A stretch of DNA of 64,000 nucleotides from Vibrio gallicus (lineage in GTDB: Bacteria; Pseudomonadota; Gammaproteobacteria; Enterobacterales; Vibrionaceae): the NCBI RefSeq assembly GCF_024346875.1, contig NZ_AP024872.1, forward strand, positions 806,001-870,000. Reading direction: 5' to 3'. Below are positions 1 to 8,719 of the stretch, one piece after another. Numbering within the stretch: the first letter of the stretch is position 1; each line of letters begins with the position of its first letter. The notes under the pieces are model-generated. The model worked only from the letters and a program-made list of their open reading frames with translations. It was not told the origin of the DNA and searched no databases. Made by a program: the position numbers and the translations under genes.

Positions 1-1
1 G

Positions 2-1369
2 GTATTAACCTCTTATACGATGGCCGAAGCGGTATTCATACCGTTAACCAGTTTCTTTGCCGGTAAATTAGGCGAGCGTAAACTGCTACTCGTCGCCGTG
101 ACAGGCTTTATCATCGCGTCTACCCTATGTGGTCAAGCCCAATCTATCGAAGCTATGGTGTTTTTCCGCGTAGTACAAGGGGCGTTTGGTGCGGTGGTCA
201 TCCCACTATCACAGTCACTACTTATTGCGGTATTCCCCCCTAACGAGCGCGCTAAGGCAATGTCAATATTTAGTATTGGTATCTTGCTTGGTCCAATACT
301 CGGTCCAACGGTTGGAGGAATGATCACCCAAAATATGGATTGGCGTTGGGTTTTCTACGTCAACGTTCCGGTGGGCATTTTTTGTCTGTTAATGATCTAC
401 TTTTTTGTTCATATATCCAACCGCCAAGTTGCAAAGATAGATTGGCCAACCATTATATCTATGGCGGTAGGTATCGGTTTACTGCAATTGGTGCTTGACC
501 AAGGTAACCAGAAAGACTGGTTTGAGTCACGCATGATCCAAGCAAGCCTGATTATTGCCTTGAGCGGGATAGCCTATTTTGTTTATCGGAGCTTTAAGAC
601 CAAAAGCCCCGTTGCCCCCATATGGATGATCAGTAACCGCAACCTTGCTCTCGGATCCACCATGATGGCAGTGTTTGTTAGTGCGTTATTTGGGTTAACG
701 GCGCAACTACCTATGATGCTTGAGGGCGTTCTAAACTACCCAGTAGATACCACAGGTTTTTTGATGGCACCACGGGGAATTGCAGCGGCGATAACCTTGA
801 TCATTACCGCTAAGTTTATGAATAACTCTAGGCTCAAGGGTTCTGTGGGGCTTGGTGCGGTTTTATGCGGCATCGCTGGGCTTATGATGTCACAGTACTC
901 GGAGAACATCGATTTCTTCTGGATTGTGGTGCCTAGTCTTATCCAAGGTTGTGGTATGGGCTTGGTATTTAGTGGATTATCTTCCATTGCATACACCACC
1001 TTAGCCCCAGAGCAAGGTGTAGCGGGGGCGAGTATTTTCAACCTGTTTAGAACCATTGGTAGCTCATTTGGTATCTCAATCGCAACTACCTTCCAGTTCC
1101 GTGATTCCCAACAGCAATGGAATGCGATGAGTCAATCGGTAACGCCATATAACCCTAATCTGCAGCAATGGTTGTCAGATACAGGTCGGACCCTAGGCGA
1201 TCCGACAACCCAAACCCTACTGCAAGAGCAGGTACACAAGCAGTCAGAAATACTGGCATTTGTGCATACTTTCTCATTTATTACGATGTTGTTTCTATTG
1301 ATCATTCCATTGCTATTCTTGGTCAATATCCCCAAAACAGCATCCGCGACTCCGCCCGCTGGGCACTAA
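2..1369 (+). CDS. MFS multidrug exporter, EmrB/DHA2 family (5' end outside the window)
   Basis: This is a proton-driven inner-membrane drug exporter of the 14-helix DHA2 group. The reading frame is open to the left edge, and the residues before the first Met (VLTSYT) align with the family, so the first helix lies outside the window. About 456 codons are present against roughly 510 for EmrB. Visible family signatures are the loop after helix 2 (FAGKLGERK), the FRVVQGAFGAVVIPLSQ stretch, the antiporter motif C-like GILLGPILGPTVGG, and NMDWRWVFYVNVPVG. A run of hydrophobic helices follows, ending in a Pro-rich tail. EmrB usually pairs with an EmrA membrane-fusion protein, which would lie upstream and cannot be seen. 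The family call is firm. The substrate is unknown. Confidence 0.9.
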   Translation, partial: VLTSYTMAEAVFIPLTSFFAGKLGERKLLLVAVTGFIIASTLCGQAQSIEAMVFFRVVQGAFGAVVIPLSQSLLIAVFPPNERAKAMSIFSIGILLGPILGPTVGGMITQNMDWRWVFYVNVPVGIFCLLMIYFFVHISNRQVAKIDWPTIISMAVGIGLLQLVLDQGNQKDWFESRMIQASLIIALSGIAYFVYRSFKTKSPVAPIWMISNRNLALGSTMMAVFVSALFGLTAQLPMMLEGVLNYPVDTTGFLMAPRGIAAAITLIITAKFMNNSRLKGSVGLGAVLCGIAGLMMSQYSENIDFFWIVVPSLIQGCGMGLVFSGLSSIAYTTLAPEQGVAGASIFNLFRTIGSSFGISIATTFQFRDSQQQWNAMSQSVTPYNPNLQQWLSDTGRTLGDPTTQTLLQEQVHKQSEILAFVHTFSFITMLFLLIIPLLFLVNIPKTASATPPAGH

Positions 1370-1388
1370 ACCGTCGTCGTCACAAAAA

Positions 1389-1421
1389 AGCGCAGCATAT
1401 CTCAGATATGCTGCGCTTTTT
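1389..1421. terminator. bidirectional intrinsic terminator
   Basis: A perfect 14-bp inverted repeat (AGCGCAGCATATCT and its complement) lies between the exporter and the convergent small membrane protein. T-runs occur on both sides, so it can stop transcription from either direction. Confidence 0.9.
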
Positions 1422-1446
1422 ATTCGAATCTTTACCGCCTTGGCGG

Positions 1447-1764
1447 TTATCCCAGTCGCGTATTATTTAATGCGTAATTACAAATACGATAAAAATAGAA
1501 GAAATAACCGATACCAAAGGTCAATATAGTGATGAAAAACCACAGAATCACATGGCCTAGATTACCAAACAGGTCAATATCACACACCATTTTTTGCTCT
1601 GTACCATCGGCATTCACCACATAAGTACGATTAATCACAAACTTTGCAAATGAATAAGGGAAAAATAACAGCGCAATCCCAAAGGTAATAATGGTCGCAA
1701 AAATCCACAAAATCATGTGCCCTAAAATATCCATCACTGCTATATCGGCTCGTAACTTCATCAT
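1447..1764 (-). CDS. small inner-membrane protein, DUF6693-like, internally duplicated
   Basis: This 105-residue membrane protein has no known function. It consists of two similar halves of about 50 residues. Each has the pattern Gly-His-(Met/Val)-Ile-Leu-Trp, then an Ile/Thr-Phe-Gly-Ile hydrophobic helix, then an aromatic-rich stretch ending in Asn-(Arg)-Thr (NRTYV in the first half, NNTRL in the second). The two halves therefore look like an internal duplication, giving two to four membrane passes. The DUF name is from memory of similar Vibrio proteins and is moderately secure. It stands alone between a terminator and a zinc-ribbon gene on the same strand. Confidence 0.7.
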   Translation of the reverse strand: MMKLRADIAVMDILGHMILWIFATIITFGIALLFFPYSFAKFVINRTYVVNADGTEQKMVCDIDLFGNLGHVILWFFITILTFGIGYFFYFYRICNYALNNTRLG

Positions 1765-1800
1765 CGCCTCTTAAAAATAAAATCAAATAAGTTCAATACG

Positions 1801-2763
1801 TTAGTTAGCATCTAATAATTCTGCCCACAACCGCTGATTAGGGTCTTGTGACTGAACCCACTTAGCATCTACACGTGCATTCAAATACACCTGCAGTCCA
1901 TCAAATGCTTGAAACGCAGCAATGCCACCTAGATGTTGGTGTTGCTCAAAAAACGCATCTTCGCTCTGTTCAAGTTTGGTTAGGTTATCAATTCCGCGCG
2001 CCATTGCCCAGCCGATGGTTTGGCCCGATACCACAACCTTGTTAATCTTGACGGTATGTACCGCTTCGGAATTTATCTTGCTAAGGGGGCGTTGCTGCTC
2101 TTTGAAGATGATGCGTCGCTCAGTTTCTTGCTGTTCAATCTCTTCTAAAATCTCATTCACTTGGGAACGAGTGACTGAGGTATAAATGCGCGCAATCTTT
2201 AATGCATAGTCAAAGCGAGCCTGTCCTAAAATTGCCACTAAGCCCTCAAATAGGGACTTATTTAACGATTCTGCACGCTGAAAAAATTCTATGGCCGCAT
2301 CGAAGTTTAAGAATTTTTTTCCTTCAAATTCATAGGCATAACTATCATCAACGATCTCTAGAGGAATTCCATTGGCGCTGAGCGGCCAGCCCTCAAACTC
2401 AATACGTTGCTTAGCAATTTCATACATAGCCCACGCACTCTCGGTAAACCCTTTAAATGCGGTTCCTTCAAGCTGGGTTTGTTGCAGCTCTTGTTTAGTC
2501 CAATTAACCCCAATCCCAAGATGTTTAGCGTAACGCTTCATGAGTGCGTTCTTCAGCTGCAAGCGCAAATTCCAAATGGAATCGGTGGCACTGCCACCTG
2601 CCAACTTATGACATTCATCGCACGCTGGGATAGCAAGCGGAATATGGGTTGTGTAATCAGCGTCATGTATCGGGAAATTTAATTCTCGATAGCTAGGCTC
2701 ACCACAAAACCAGCAGCAATGGCGAAGATTAAAAGGGATATCGATAGAGGCGTAATTCAACAT
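1801..2763 (-). CDS. uncharacterised protein with N-terminal Cys4 zinc ribbon
   Basis: I do not recognise this 320-residue protein. Its N-terminus carries two CxxC pairs (Cys17/Cys20 and Cys48/Cys51, the second followed by His), spaced as in HNH-type and zinc-ribbon folds. The middle is Glu/Gln-rich and probably helical (about residues 190-230). There is no signal peptide or membrane segment, so it is probably cytoplasmic. It starts 73 bp downstream of luxQ on the same strand and could receive read-through from it. A nucleic-acid-binding role is possible from the zinc ribbon alone, but no catalytic motif is evident. Confidence 0.65.
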   Translation of the reverse strand: MLNYASIDIPFNLRHCCWFCGEPSYRELNFPIHDADYTTHIPLAIPACDECHKLAGGSATDSIWNLRLQLKNALMKRYAKHLGIGVNWTKQELQQTQLEGTAFKGFTESAWAMYEIAKQRIEFEGWPLSANGIPLEIVDDSYAYEFEGKKFLNFDAAIEFFQRAESLNKSLFEGLVAILGQARFDYALKIARIYTSVTRSQVNEILEEIEQQETERRIIFKEQQRPLSKINSEAVHTVKINKVVVSGQTIGWAMARGIDNLTKLEQSEDAFFEQHQHLGGIAAFQAFDGLQVYLNARVDAKWVQSQDPNQRLWAELLDAN

Positions 2764-2836
2764 ATTTGAGTGTTCAATGGAAAAATTCTCAAGCAGACTA
2801 TCACGTTAAATTTCGACTGTTAATGGCTACACCACA

Positions 2837-5362
2837 TCACAGCCGCTGATTGTTATTTAATTCAACAACCTCAGTTATCGCCTCAAACAGCGCCTGTTCT
2901 AAAATCGGCTTAACCAACACTTGATTTGCACCGGCTTGTCGGAAGGCATGTGCAGTTTCATCAAAGCCATCAGCCGTACAAGCAATTATTGGAACAGACA
3001 ATCCAAGATGCTGCCGAATAATCTGAGTGGCATCGACACCATCTAGATTTGGCATTTGGTTATCCATCAAAATCAGATCAAAGGTTTTGGCTTTTAAGAT
3101 CTCAACAGCTTGTAATCCATCCATTACCCACTCAATGTGCATTCCTTTCTTATGACACATAGATTGAATCACAAAGGCGTTGGTTTTATTGTCTTCAACC
3201 AATAATACATTTAGCCCGTTATAGCATGCAAAGTCAGGCAACTCAGGCGGCGCAACTTGTGATTTTTTCACTATCCGCTCTATAGGGATCTGGACAGTAA
3301 ATTCACTGCCTTTATCCGGTTCACTATTCAGCTGAATCGTGCCACTGAACTGTTTTACCAGACTATCCACAATACTAAGCCCAAGACCACTACCACCGAA
3401 CTTGCGACTAATATTGCTATCGGCTTGGGTAAAAGAATAAAAAACCGCCTTTTGATGTGGCTTGGAGATCCCTATCCCGGTATCCTTGACTTGCATATAC
3501 AGTTGACCACGATTCACACCATCATCGCTTAACCTTATAGTGACGTTAACTTCACCTTGCGGGGTGAACTTAATCGCGTTGCTAACCAGATTTAGCAATA
3601 TTTGAGTTAAGCGTAGCGGATCACTCTTTACTACCACATCCCGCTCAAACTCTTCATGCAGAGTAAATATCAGATCCTTTTGACCACAGCTAGGTTTGGC
3701 AAAAGCGCTAATATTCTCTACTATCGAATGCAGTGAAAACTCAACCCGTTCTAGTACCATTGCGCCTTTATCTATCCGCGAGAAATCAAGGATGTCGTTC
3801 AATAACTCCAACAGATGTTGACTGCTTTGAAGTAGAACTTCTGTTTGCTGTTTTTCAGCTTGAGTTGTGACCTGCTGCTTGAGTAGTTGCGCCATACCGA
3901 GGATACCATTAAGGGGAGTCCGGATCTCATGGCTGACCTTGGCTATAAATTCAGCGCGTGCTAATGCATTGCGCTCCGCCTCTTTTCTGGCTAACTCGCT
4001 CTGACGTTCCGCTTCAATATATTGGGTAATATTCTGCCCTTGAACAACGAGTACCGGCTTAGTATTTTCTACCAAAATCGGTGATACGCTCCAACTATAA
4101 ATCACGCCATCTATTGAGGTATCCGTCTTGGCTTGTGCCTTTTCACTAAACGCCTGTTTACAGATTTTCAGCAAAGCGGCTCGAAGTGAGGTCAAGTCAT
4201 CATCAAAGGCGTGCTTCGCCGCTGGATTTGCCGATACGATATCTAGATGTTCATCCACTAAGATGGTTGGTAACAAAGAGAACTCGAACAGATTGCGAAG
4301 GGAGTGGTCCTTCTCTTTTTCTCTACGAATACTGGCCTCTAAAGTTTGGCCCAATCGGTCGAACTCGATAAAGTTTGAACCGATAAATTGAATATTTTTC
4401 TTTGTACTATCAAAGCTATCTGCCAGATGCATTACTCCGGTGATCTCTTTTTCTATACGTCGATTTACAGAGCGCGTAAACCAGATGGCAAGTAACGACA
4501 TCGTCAACAGTAATACAATCAGAGATGTCGCCATACGGTACTCCACTCCCTCAAGTTGCAGGGTATCTTGAATAAAAAGAGCCGTAATCGGAGTATCTAC
4601 ACCATCTATTTGCAGGGTTATTTCGCGAACAATATTGTGTTGGGTTGAGTTGATACTGGGCAACACTAAGCCTTGTGGTTGCGGTTTGGTTGGAAGTGCT
4701 TGACCCGATTGCGCAATAACAACCCCATCTTCCTCAAGCATTATCTGTTTGATGTTGGCATCACTACTCAATTGCTGAAGAAACGAAACGTTATTATCGA
4801 GCACCAAACCAATAAAATAATAACCAACAACCTCACCGGTGTAGGAATCAACGACTACCACTCGCCTCAGCATCAAGTGCTTTAAACCAAGCTTGGAAGT
4901 CACATTCAAAAAGTACCATTTATTATTGAAATGAACCTGCTTAGCCAAAGCCAATAGCTGGGTACTTGAGATACCAAAGAATTCATTCTTGCCATCTTCC
5001 CAAGTCAACTTTCCATATTGATATAGAAAGCGTAAATCAGGCGAATTGTTAGGAGCGAATTCCTCAACCTCACGCATAAAGCTATCAATTGCCCGCAGGT
5101 TCAAGGCTTGAAAGCTATCAATCAAGGTGCGTGATTTAGAGGTAATATCTTGGCTCACTTGCACAGATTGCAAATGATTCTCCATCAGCTGCTTTACTAT
5201 CTGTGAGGTTTGGTCAAAATTACGTTCAACCTCAGTGCTAAAGGTGGTGGTGTTGAGATGATAGTTATAGACAAAAAAGACACCAATCACGGCGGCCCAT
5301 ATAACCCAAGCAATACGGATTATTTGTGTAGTAAGTGATAACTTTTTGGCTTTATGATTCAT
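2837..5362 (-). CDS. luxQ: LuxQ, AI-2 hybrid sensor kinase/phosphatase
   Basis: This inner-membrane hybrid kinase works with periplasmic LuxP. Without AI-2 it phosphorylates the LuxU-LuxO relay, and with AI-2 it acts as a phosphatase. Order of parts in 841 residues: helix 1 (about 14-34), periplasmic sensor region (about 35-275), helix 2 (about 277-297), a PAS-like region (about 355-455), the HisKA box with phospho-acceptor His478 (KVSHEIRTP), the HATPase with N box (LVSNAIKF) and G boxes (DTGIGI, GGSGLGL), and a C-terminal receiver with Asp767 (LILMDNQMP) and Lys818 (VLVKP). There is no HPt domain, as expected for LuxQ. The start lies only 3 bp after the luxP stop, so the pair is co-transcribed. 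The length is close to V. harveyi LuxQ. Confidence 0.95.
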   Translation of the reverse strand: MNHKAKKLSLTTQIIRIAWVIWAAVIGVFFVYNYHLNTTTFSTEVERNFDQTSQIVKQLMENHLQSVQVSQDITSKSRTLIDSFQALNLRAIDSFMREVEEFAPNNSPDLRFLYQYGKLTWEDGKNEFFGISSTQLLALAKQVHFNNKWYFLNVTSKLGLKHLMLRRVVVVDSYTGEVVGYYFIGLVLDNNVSFLQQLSSDANIKQIMLEEDGVVIAQSGQALPTKPQPQGLVLPSINSTQHNIVREITLQIDGVDTPITALFIQDTLQLEGVEYRMATSLIVLLLTMSLLAIWFTRSVNRRIEKEITGVMHLADSFDSTKKNIQFIGSNFIEFDRLGQTLEASIRREKEKDHSLRNLFEFSLLPTILVDEHLDIVSANPAAKHAFDDDLTSLRAALLKICKQAFSEKAQAKTDTSIDGVIYSWSVSPILVENTKPVLVVQGQNITQYIEAERQSELARKEAERNALARAEFIAKVSHEIRTPLNGILGMAQLLKQQVTTQAEKQQTEVLLQSSQHLLELLNDILDFSRIDKGAMVLERVEFSLHSIVENISAFAKPSCGQKDLIFTLHEEFERDVVVKSDPLRLTQILLNLVSNAIKFTPQGEVNVTIRLSDDGVNRGQLYMQVKDTGIGISKPHQKAVFYSFTQADSNISRKFGGSGLGLSIVDSLVKQFSGTIQLNSEPDKGSEFTVQIPIERIVKKSQVAPPELPDFACYNGLNVLLVEDNKTNAFVIQSMCHKKGMHIEWVMDGLQAVEILKAKTFDLILMDNQMPNLDGVDATQIIRQHLGLSVPIIACTADGFDETAHAFRQAGANQVLVKPILEQALFEAITEVVELNNNQRL

Positions 5363-5365
5363 AAA

Positions 5366-6469
5366 TTATTGATTTGAATAACGAAAGGCGCGACGTTCAA
5401 GACCGGTTATATACGCAGAAGAATTCTGTTTAGATATCAACCTGTAATCCCCTGAATACACCTGCGGTACAGGCTGTCCCTCTAAATCTAGCTTGATTGC
5501 CTCAGCCATCGCAATCCCCGTATCATCGGTCATTCGCATAACCGTAAAATCAAGCCTGCCCTGCTTTATTGCCTTTAATTCAGATGCCCCGCCGCCCCAG
5601 CCATTTACAACAACACCCGATCTGTGTAGATCACCTAAAGCGTCTACTACACCAAACGCTACATCGGTTGAACTTGCATACACAAAATCCAATTCAGGCT
5701 GTTGTTTAAACATAGATTGGGTTGCCGTGTAGGCCGACGCCTTGTTTGCTTGCGTGTAATACGCCCGCTTGAGTGTGTATTTGTCTGCCTGTTGCATCTG
5801 CTTGATGAAGGTATCTCCCCGCGCTTCACTAATATAACCAGGAGAGAAATAAACCAAGCCATAGTTAGCTGAATTTGGGAATAAGAATTGATAGTGCTGT
5901 GCCAACATTTGGCTACCCAGTACATGGTCAAAACCGACATACATTAGGGGGCGATGCTCTTGCCATGATTTTATTGGCGTAGTGATATTCAACAAAATAA
6001 GCTTGGTCTTTTGCTCATTTAACACCCGATAAGCAAATTTTCGATGCTCACTGGTATCTAGGGTAAAAATCAGATAATCCGATTCATTCTTTAATACCTG
6101 CAAAAGGCTACGGCTCTGCTGTTTGTGATCTAGGTTTGGGCGCGTTGAATACTGATTGATCTCATAGGCAATCCCAAGTTCTTGTAAACGCAATTTCAGG
6201 GCTTTGATATTACGCCACCAATAATCGGATAATTGCGTACCAGGATAAACAACATCGATTCGAATTGGCTTATTAGGTGAGGTTTGGATAGGGACAGCCG
6301 TAGTATAAACCCGCTCTGCCATTTGCGCAGTGAGTTTGGCTTGAGTTGGGTGTGCAGTTAGATACGCTTGATAATCCCAGTAATCACGAAAATTAAGGCT
6401 CTGTTTGGCGCACATCGGTAGCGAGACAACACAACCGACAATAAGCAGTAGTATTGCTCGCCATTTCAT
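5366..6469 (-). CDS. luxP: LuxP, periplasmic AI-2-borate binding protein
   Basis: LuxP binds the furanosyl borate diester AI-2 and controls LuxQ. The 367-residue protein has a signal peptide (about 1-21) and a two-lobed periplasmic binding fold. Every ligand contact I remember from the V. harveyi structure is present at a constant offset of +2: Gln79, Ser81 and Trp84 in QLSDYW, Asn161, Arg217 in EARGD, Thr268, Trp291 in NGWGGG, and Arg312 in VMRM. Borate binding should therefore be intact. The ATG overlaps the stop of the upstream GIY-YIG gene by 4 bp (ATGA arrangement), which suggests translational coupling. Confidence 0.96.
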   Translation of the reverse strand: MKWRAILLLIVGCVVSLPMCAKQSLNFRDYWDYQAYLTAHPTQAKLTAQMAERVYTTAVPIQTSPNKPIRIDVVYPGTQLSDYWWRNIKALKLRLQELGIAYEINQYSTRPNLDHKQQSRSLLQVLKNESDYLIFTLDTSEHRKFAYRVLNEQKTKLILLNITTPIKSWQEHRPLMYVGFDHVLGSQMLAQHYQFLFPNSANYGLVYFSPGYISEARGDTFIKQMQQADKYTLKRAYYTQANKASAYTATQSMFKQQPELDFVYASSTDVAFGVVDALGDLHRSGVVVNGWGGGASELKAIKQGRLDFTVMRMTDDTGIAMAEAIKLDLEGQPVPQVYSGDYRLISKQNSSAYITGLERRAFRYSNQ

Positions 6470-6753
6470 GCAGCATCCTCGGGGAGGCTAACTAGCCCCT
6501 GAATTAATAGCTCTTTGAATTTTTTCGGTTGTTGTTTAATGAAATACTCCAATTTCATCGCTGTAGATTTGTCAAACCCTGACTCAAACCACTCAAGAAC
6601 AAGTGGGCCTTTGCCACGTAATGCCTTGGCTCCCTTGCCGCTTTGATGCTGAGCAAAGCGGCGGTCTACATCATTAGTACAACCACAATATAGAGCGTTA
6701 AGCTTAGTTCGAATTAAGTAAACGCTCCATTCACTGTGCAACTTTTGCGTCAT
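6466..6753 (-). CDS. GIY-YIG superfamily small nuclease-like protein (YhbQ type)
   Basis: This 95-residue single-domain protein belongs to the UPF0213/YhbQ branch of the GIY-YIG fold. The GIY equivalent is SVYLIRT and the YIG equivalent is LYCGCT. The conserved Arg is in DVDRRFAQH and the metal-binding Glu is in MKLEYFIK. E. coli YhbQ is reported to cleave nucleic acids, but its physiological role is unclear. The gene lies 12 bp downstream of yceH and overlaps luxP by 4 bp, so it seems to be inside the luxPQ transcript. Confidence 0.88.
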   Translation of the reverse strand: MTQKLHSEWSVYLIRTKLNALYCGCTNDVDRRFAQHQSGKGAKALRGKGPLVLEWFESGFDKSTAMKLEYFIKQQPKKFKELLIQGLVSLPEDAA

Positions 6754-6765
6754 TAACGTTGTTCT

Positions 6766-7404
6766 TTATTGAAGTAAGGCTTTAATCTCAGCCAACTCTT
6801 GGGTTAGCTGCGCAACTTGCGACTCTAACGCCTCAATTCGCTCGGTTGTTGCGGTTTTGGGTGTAGATACGCTGTGATGTTCGGTGGCGGCTGTAACATC
6901 CACCGCGCCACAAAATAGGTGCTGATAACGAGACTCTCGTTTTCCCGGCTCCCGTGGCAATTTGACCACTAAGCCAGACTCGGCCATTTTCTCTAACGTT
7001 GCTTCTACCTCTTTTACATCAGCAAAGCTAGCTAAGCGATTAGTTCGAGTACGCAACTCACCGGGAGTTTGGGCGCCGCGCAATAGCATGACACACACAA
7101 TAGCTCGCTGCTCGGTAGACAATTGTAAGTCACCAAATTCTGTGTTGCAGAAGCGGTGCTTATATTTAGCTGTGCGACTATTAAAGGCACTTTCATCGCT
7201 TGCAAGGTGTCTCTCAATCAAAGCGTTTACCACATCCAATACCTCTGCATCGCTCAACTCCATAACCGGATCGCGGTTACTTTTCTGATTACATGCGGTA
7301 GTTAAGCTATTCAGGCTTAACGGATAATAATCTGGAGTCGTGATCTCTTTCTCAATCAGGCAGCCTACAATTCTGGCTTCAAGTGCAGATAGTTCAACTA
7401 GCAT
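6766..7404 (-). CDS. yceH: YceH-family (UPF0502/DUF480) winged-helix protein
   Basis: The 212-residue sequence begins with the hallmark [16 protein letters not shown] and continues with YPLSLNSL and [10 protein letters not shown]. It then has the second winged-helix copy ([21 protein letters not shown]). A short coiled coil with heptad hydrophobics closes the protein (about residues 187-212). The molecular role of the family is not settled. Structures show paired winged-helix domains, suggesting protein or DNA contact. It is the first gene of the yceH - GIY-YIG - luxP - luxQ unit, so the promoter for all four probably lies in 7405-7621. Confidence 0.92.
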   Translation of the reverse strand: MLVELSALEARIVGCLIEKEITTPDYYPLSLNSLTTACNQKSNRDPVMELSDAEVLDVVNALIERHLASDESAFNSRTAKYKHRFCNTEFGDLQLSTEQRAIVCVMLLRGAQTPGELRTRTNRLASFADVKEVEATLEKMAESGLVVKLPREPGKRESRYQHLFCGAVDVTAATEHHSVSTPKTATTERIEALESQVAQLTQELAEIKALLQ

Positions 7405-7621
7405 AGTGAATTTCCATTTTCATAATAATGTCAAAATTGTATGCAACTATCGGCTTGGTTGCGATACCACAGCTCAAGAAATCAGGCTGATCGTCGCGCT
7501 TTTGTGCAATCATCTATTAAAAAGGTGCGCTAAGTGGGTAATGCTTGAATTTTACCCTGTTCGTTTGCACGAGCTTGTGGTTTAATTTATTTAGTTAAAT
7601 TAAGTTGTTAAAGGAATTAAA

Positions 7622-7936
7622 ATGAACAACGTTTATGAAATCGTGAACCTAGCTCGACGTAAAAATAAGTTAAAGCGTGAAATCACTGATAATGAAAAGA
7701 AAATCCGTGATAACAACAAGCGTGTTGACTTACTAGAAAACCTAGTTGACTACATCAAGGCTGACATGACCCATGATGAAATCATTATGATCATCAAAAA
7801 CATGAAAGCAGATTATGAAGACCGTGTAGATGACCACATGATTAAATGTGCTGAAATATCGAAAACTCGTCGTGATATCAGCCGTAAAATCCGCGATCTT
7901 ACCGAAGTAGACAAGCAAGCTCATAGCAAAAAATAG
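7622..7936 (+). CDS. small charged coiled-coil protein, function unknown
   Basis: This 104-residue cytoplasmic protein is unusually rich in Lys, Arg, Asp and Glu. It shows heptad-like spacing of Ile/Leu across residues about 15-60 and again at 80-100, typical of a helical coiled coil. A spaced Shine-Dalgarno (AAAGGAATTAAA) precedes the ATG, and a strong terminator follows immediately, so it is a real single-gene unit. I do not recognise the family. A DNA- or protein-bridging helper role would be speculation. Confidence 0.75.
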   Translation: MNNVYEIVNLARRKNKLKREITDNEKKIRDNNKRVDLLENLVDYIKADMTHDEIIMIIKNMKADYEDRVDDHMIKCAEISKTRRDISRKIRDLTEVDKQAHSKK

Positions 7937-7953
7937 TCTCGACACCTATCTAT

Positions 7954-7981
7954 AAAACGGAGCGACTTGCTCCGTTTTTTG
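7954..7981 (+). terminator. intrinsic terminator after the coiled-coil gene
   Basis: A 9-bp stem (AAACGGAGC / GCTCCGTTT) with a 5-nt loop is followed by a T-run. Confidence 0.9.
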
Positions 7982-8070
7982 TTTCCCTGCCCTTTACCTT
8001 AGTAACCCCTTTAACCTCCCCCAAAAACGCGTTACTCTTCGTCGAATCAAATGAAGTCAAGGGTACCCAT

Positions 8071-8667
8071 ATGCCTGTTGCGAGTAACCAACAGTACTAT
8101 AATCAAGTATTTAAGAATCAGGAATTGGTTGGCGAGCAGCTTCAATCTACTGAATTTGAAGAGTGTACATTCACCGATTGTAACTTTTCTGAAACGACCT
8201 TTAAAAATTGCCGTTTTATCAGTTGTGAATTTAATGGGTGTAATCTGAGCCTACTAAGACTCACTAATAGCCGACTGACCGACATTCATTTTCAGCAATG
8301 TAAATTGGTTGGAGTGGATTGGACACTAGCCGATTGGCCTAGCTATCACCTAGATTTTGAATTGAACTTCAAACAATGTGTCCTCAACGACAACTCATTA
8401 TTTGGTCTAACATTGCATAGCTTGAATCTCGTTGATTGTAAGGCCCATGATATGGACTTTAGAGAAGGCGATTTTAGTCATCTCACTATCACCTATTGTG
8501 ATCTGACCCACGCACAATTCATGCGAACTAATCTGCAGCAAAGTGATTTTACTGAATCAAGAAACTACGCAATTAATCCTTTTGAAAACAACCTTAAAGG
8601 CGCAAAGTTTTCACGCTGGGAAGCGTTTAGCCTACTAGAAAGTATGGGTATTGAATTGGTCGATTAG
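8071..8667 (+). CDS. pentapeptide-repeat protein, Qnr/McbG-like
   Basis: This 198-residue protein is built from pentapeptide repeats (CTFTDCNF, TTFKNCRF, CEFNGCNL, then a second block around residues 125-165). It should fold as a right-handed quadrilateral beta-helix. Qnr and McbG proteins of this fold mimic DNA and protect gyrase from quinolones or microcin B17. The C-terminus (NLKGAKFSRWEAFSLLESMGI) closely follows the capping segment of Qnr proteins. A non-repeat break (VDWTLADWPSYHLDF, about residues 88-102) resembles a Qnr loop. It is about 20 residues shorter than Qnr. The start is supported by an AAGGG sequence 8 nt upstream. Gyrase protection is inferred, not shown. Confidence 0.85.
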   Translation: MPVASNQQYYNQVFKNQELVGEQLQSTEFEECTFTDCNFSETTFKNCRFISCEFNGCNLSLLRLTNSRLTDIHFQQCKLVGVDWTLADWPSYHLDFELNFKQCVLNDNSLFGLTLHSLNLVDCKAHDMDFREGDFSHLTITYCDLTHAQFMRTNLQQSDFTESRNYAINPFENNLKGAKFSRWEAFSLLESMGIELVD

Positions 8668-8719
8668 TCCATATTTTCCAGATTATACCCCACGCAACTA
8701 ACATCCAATGAGGCGCGCA

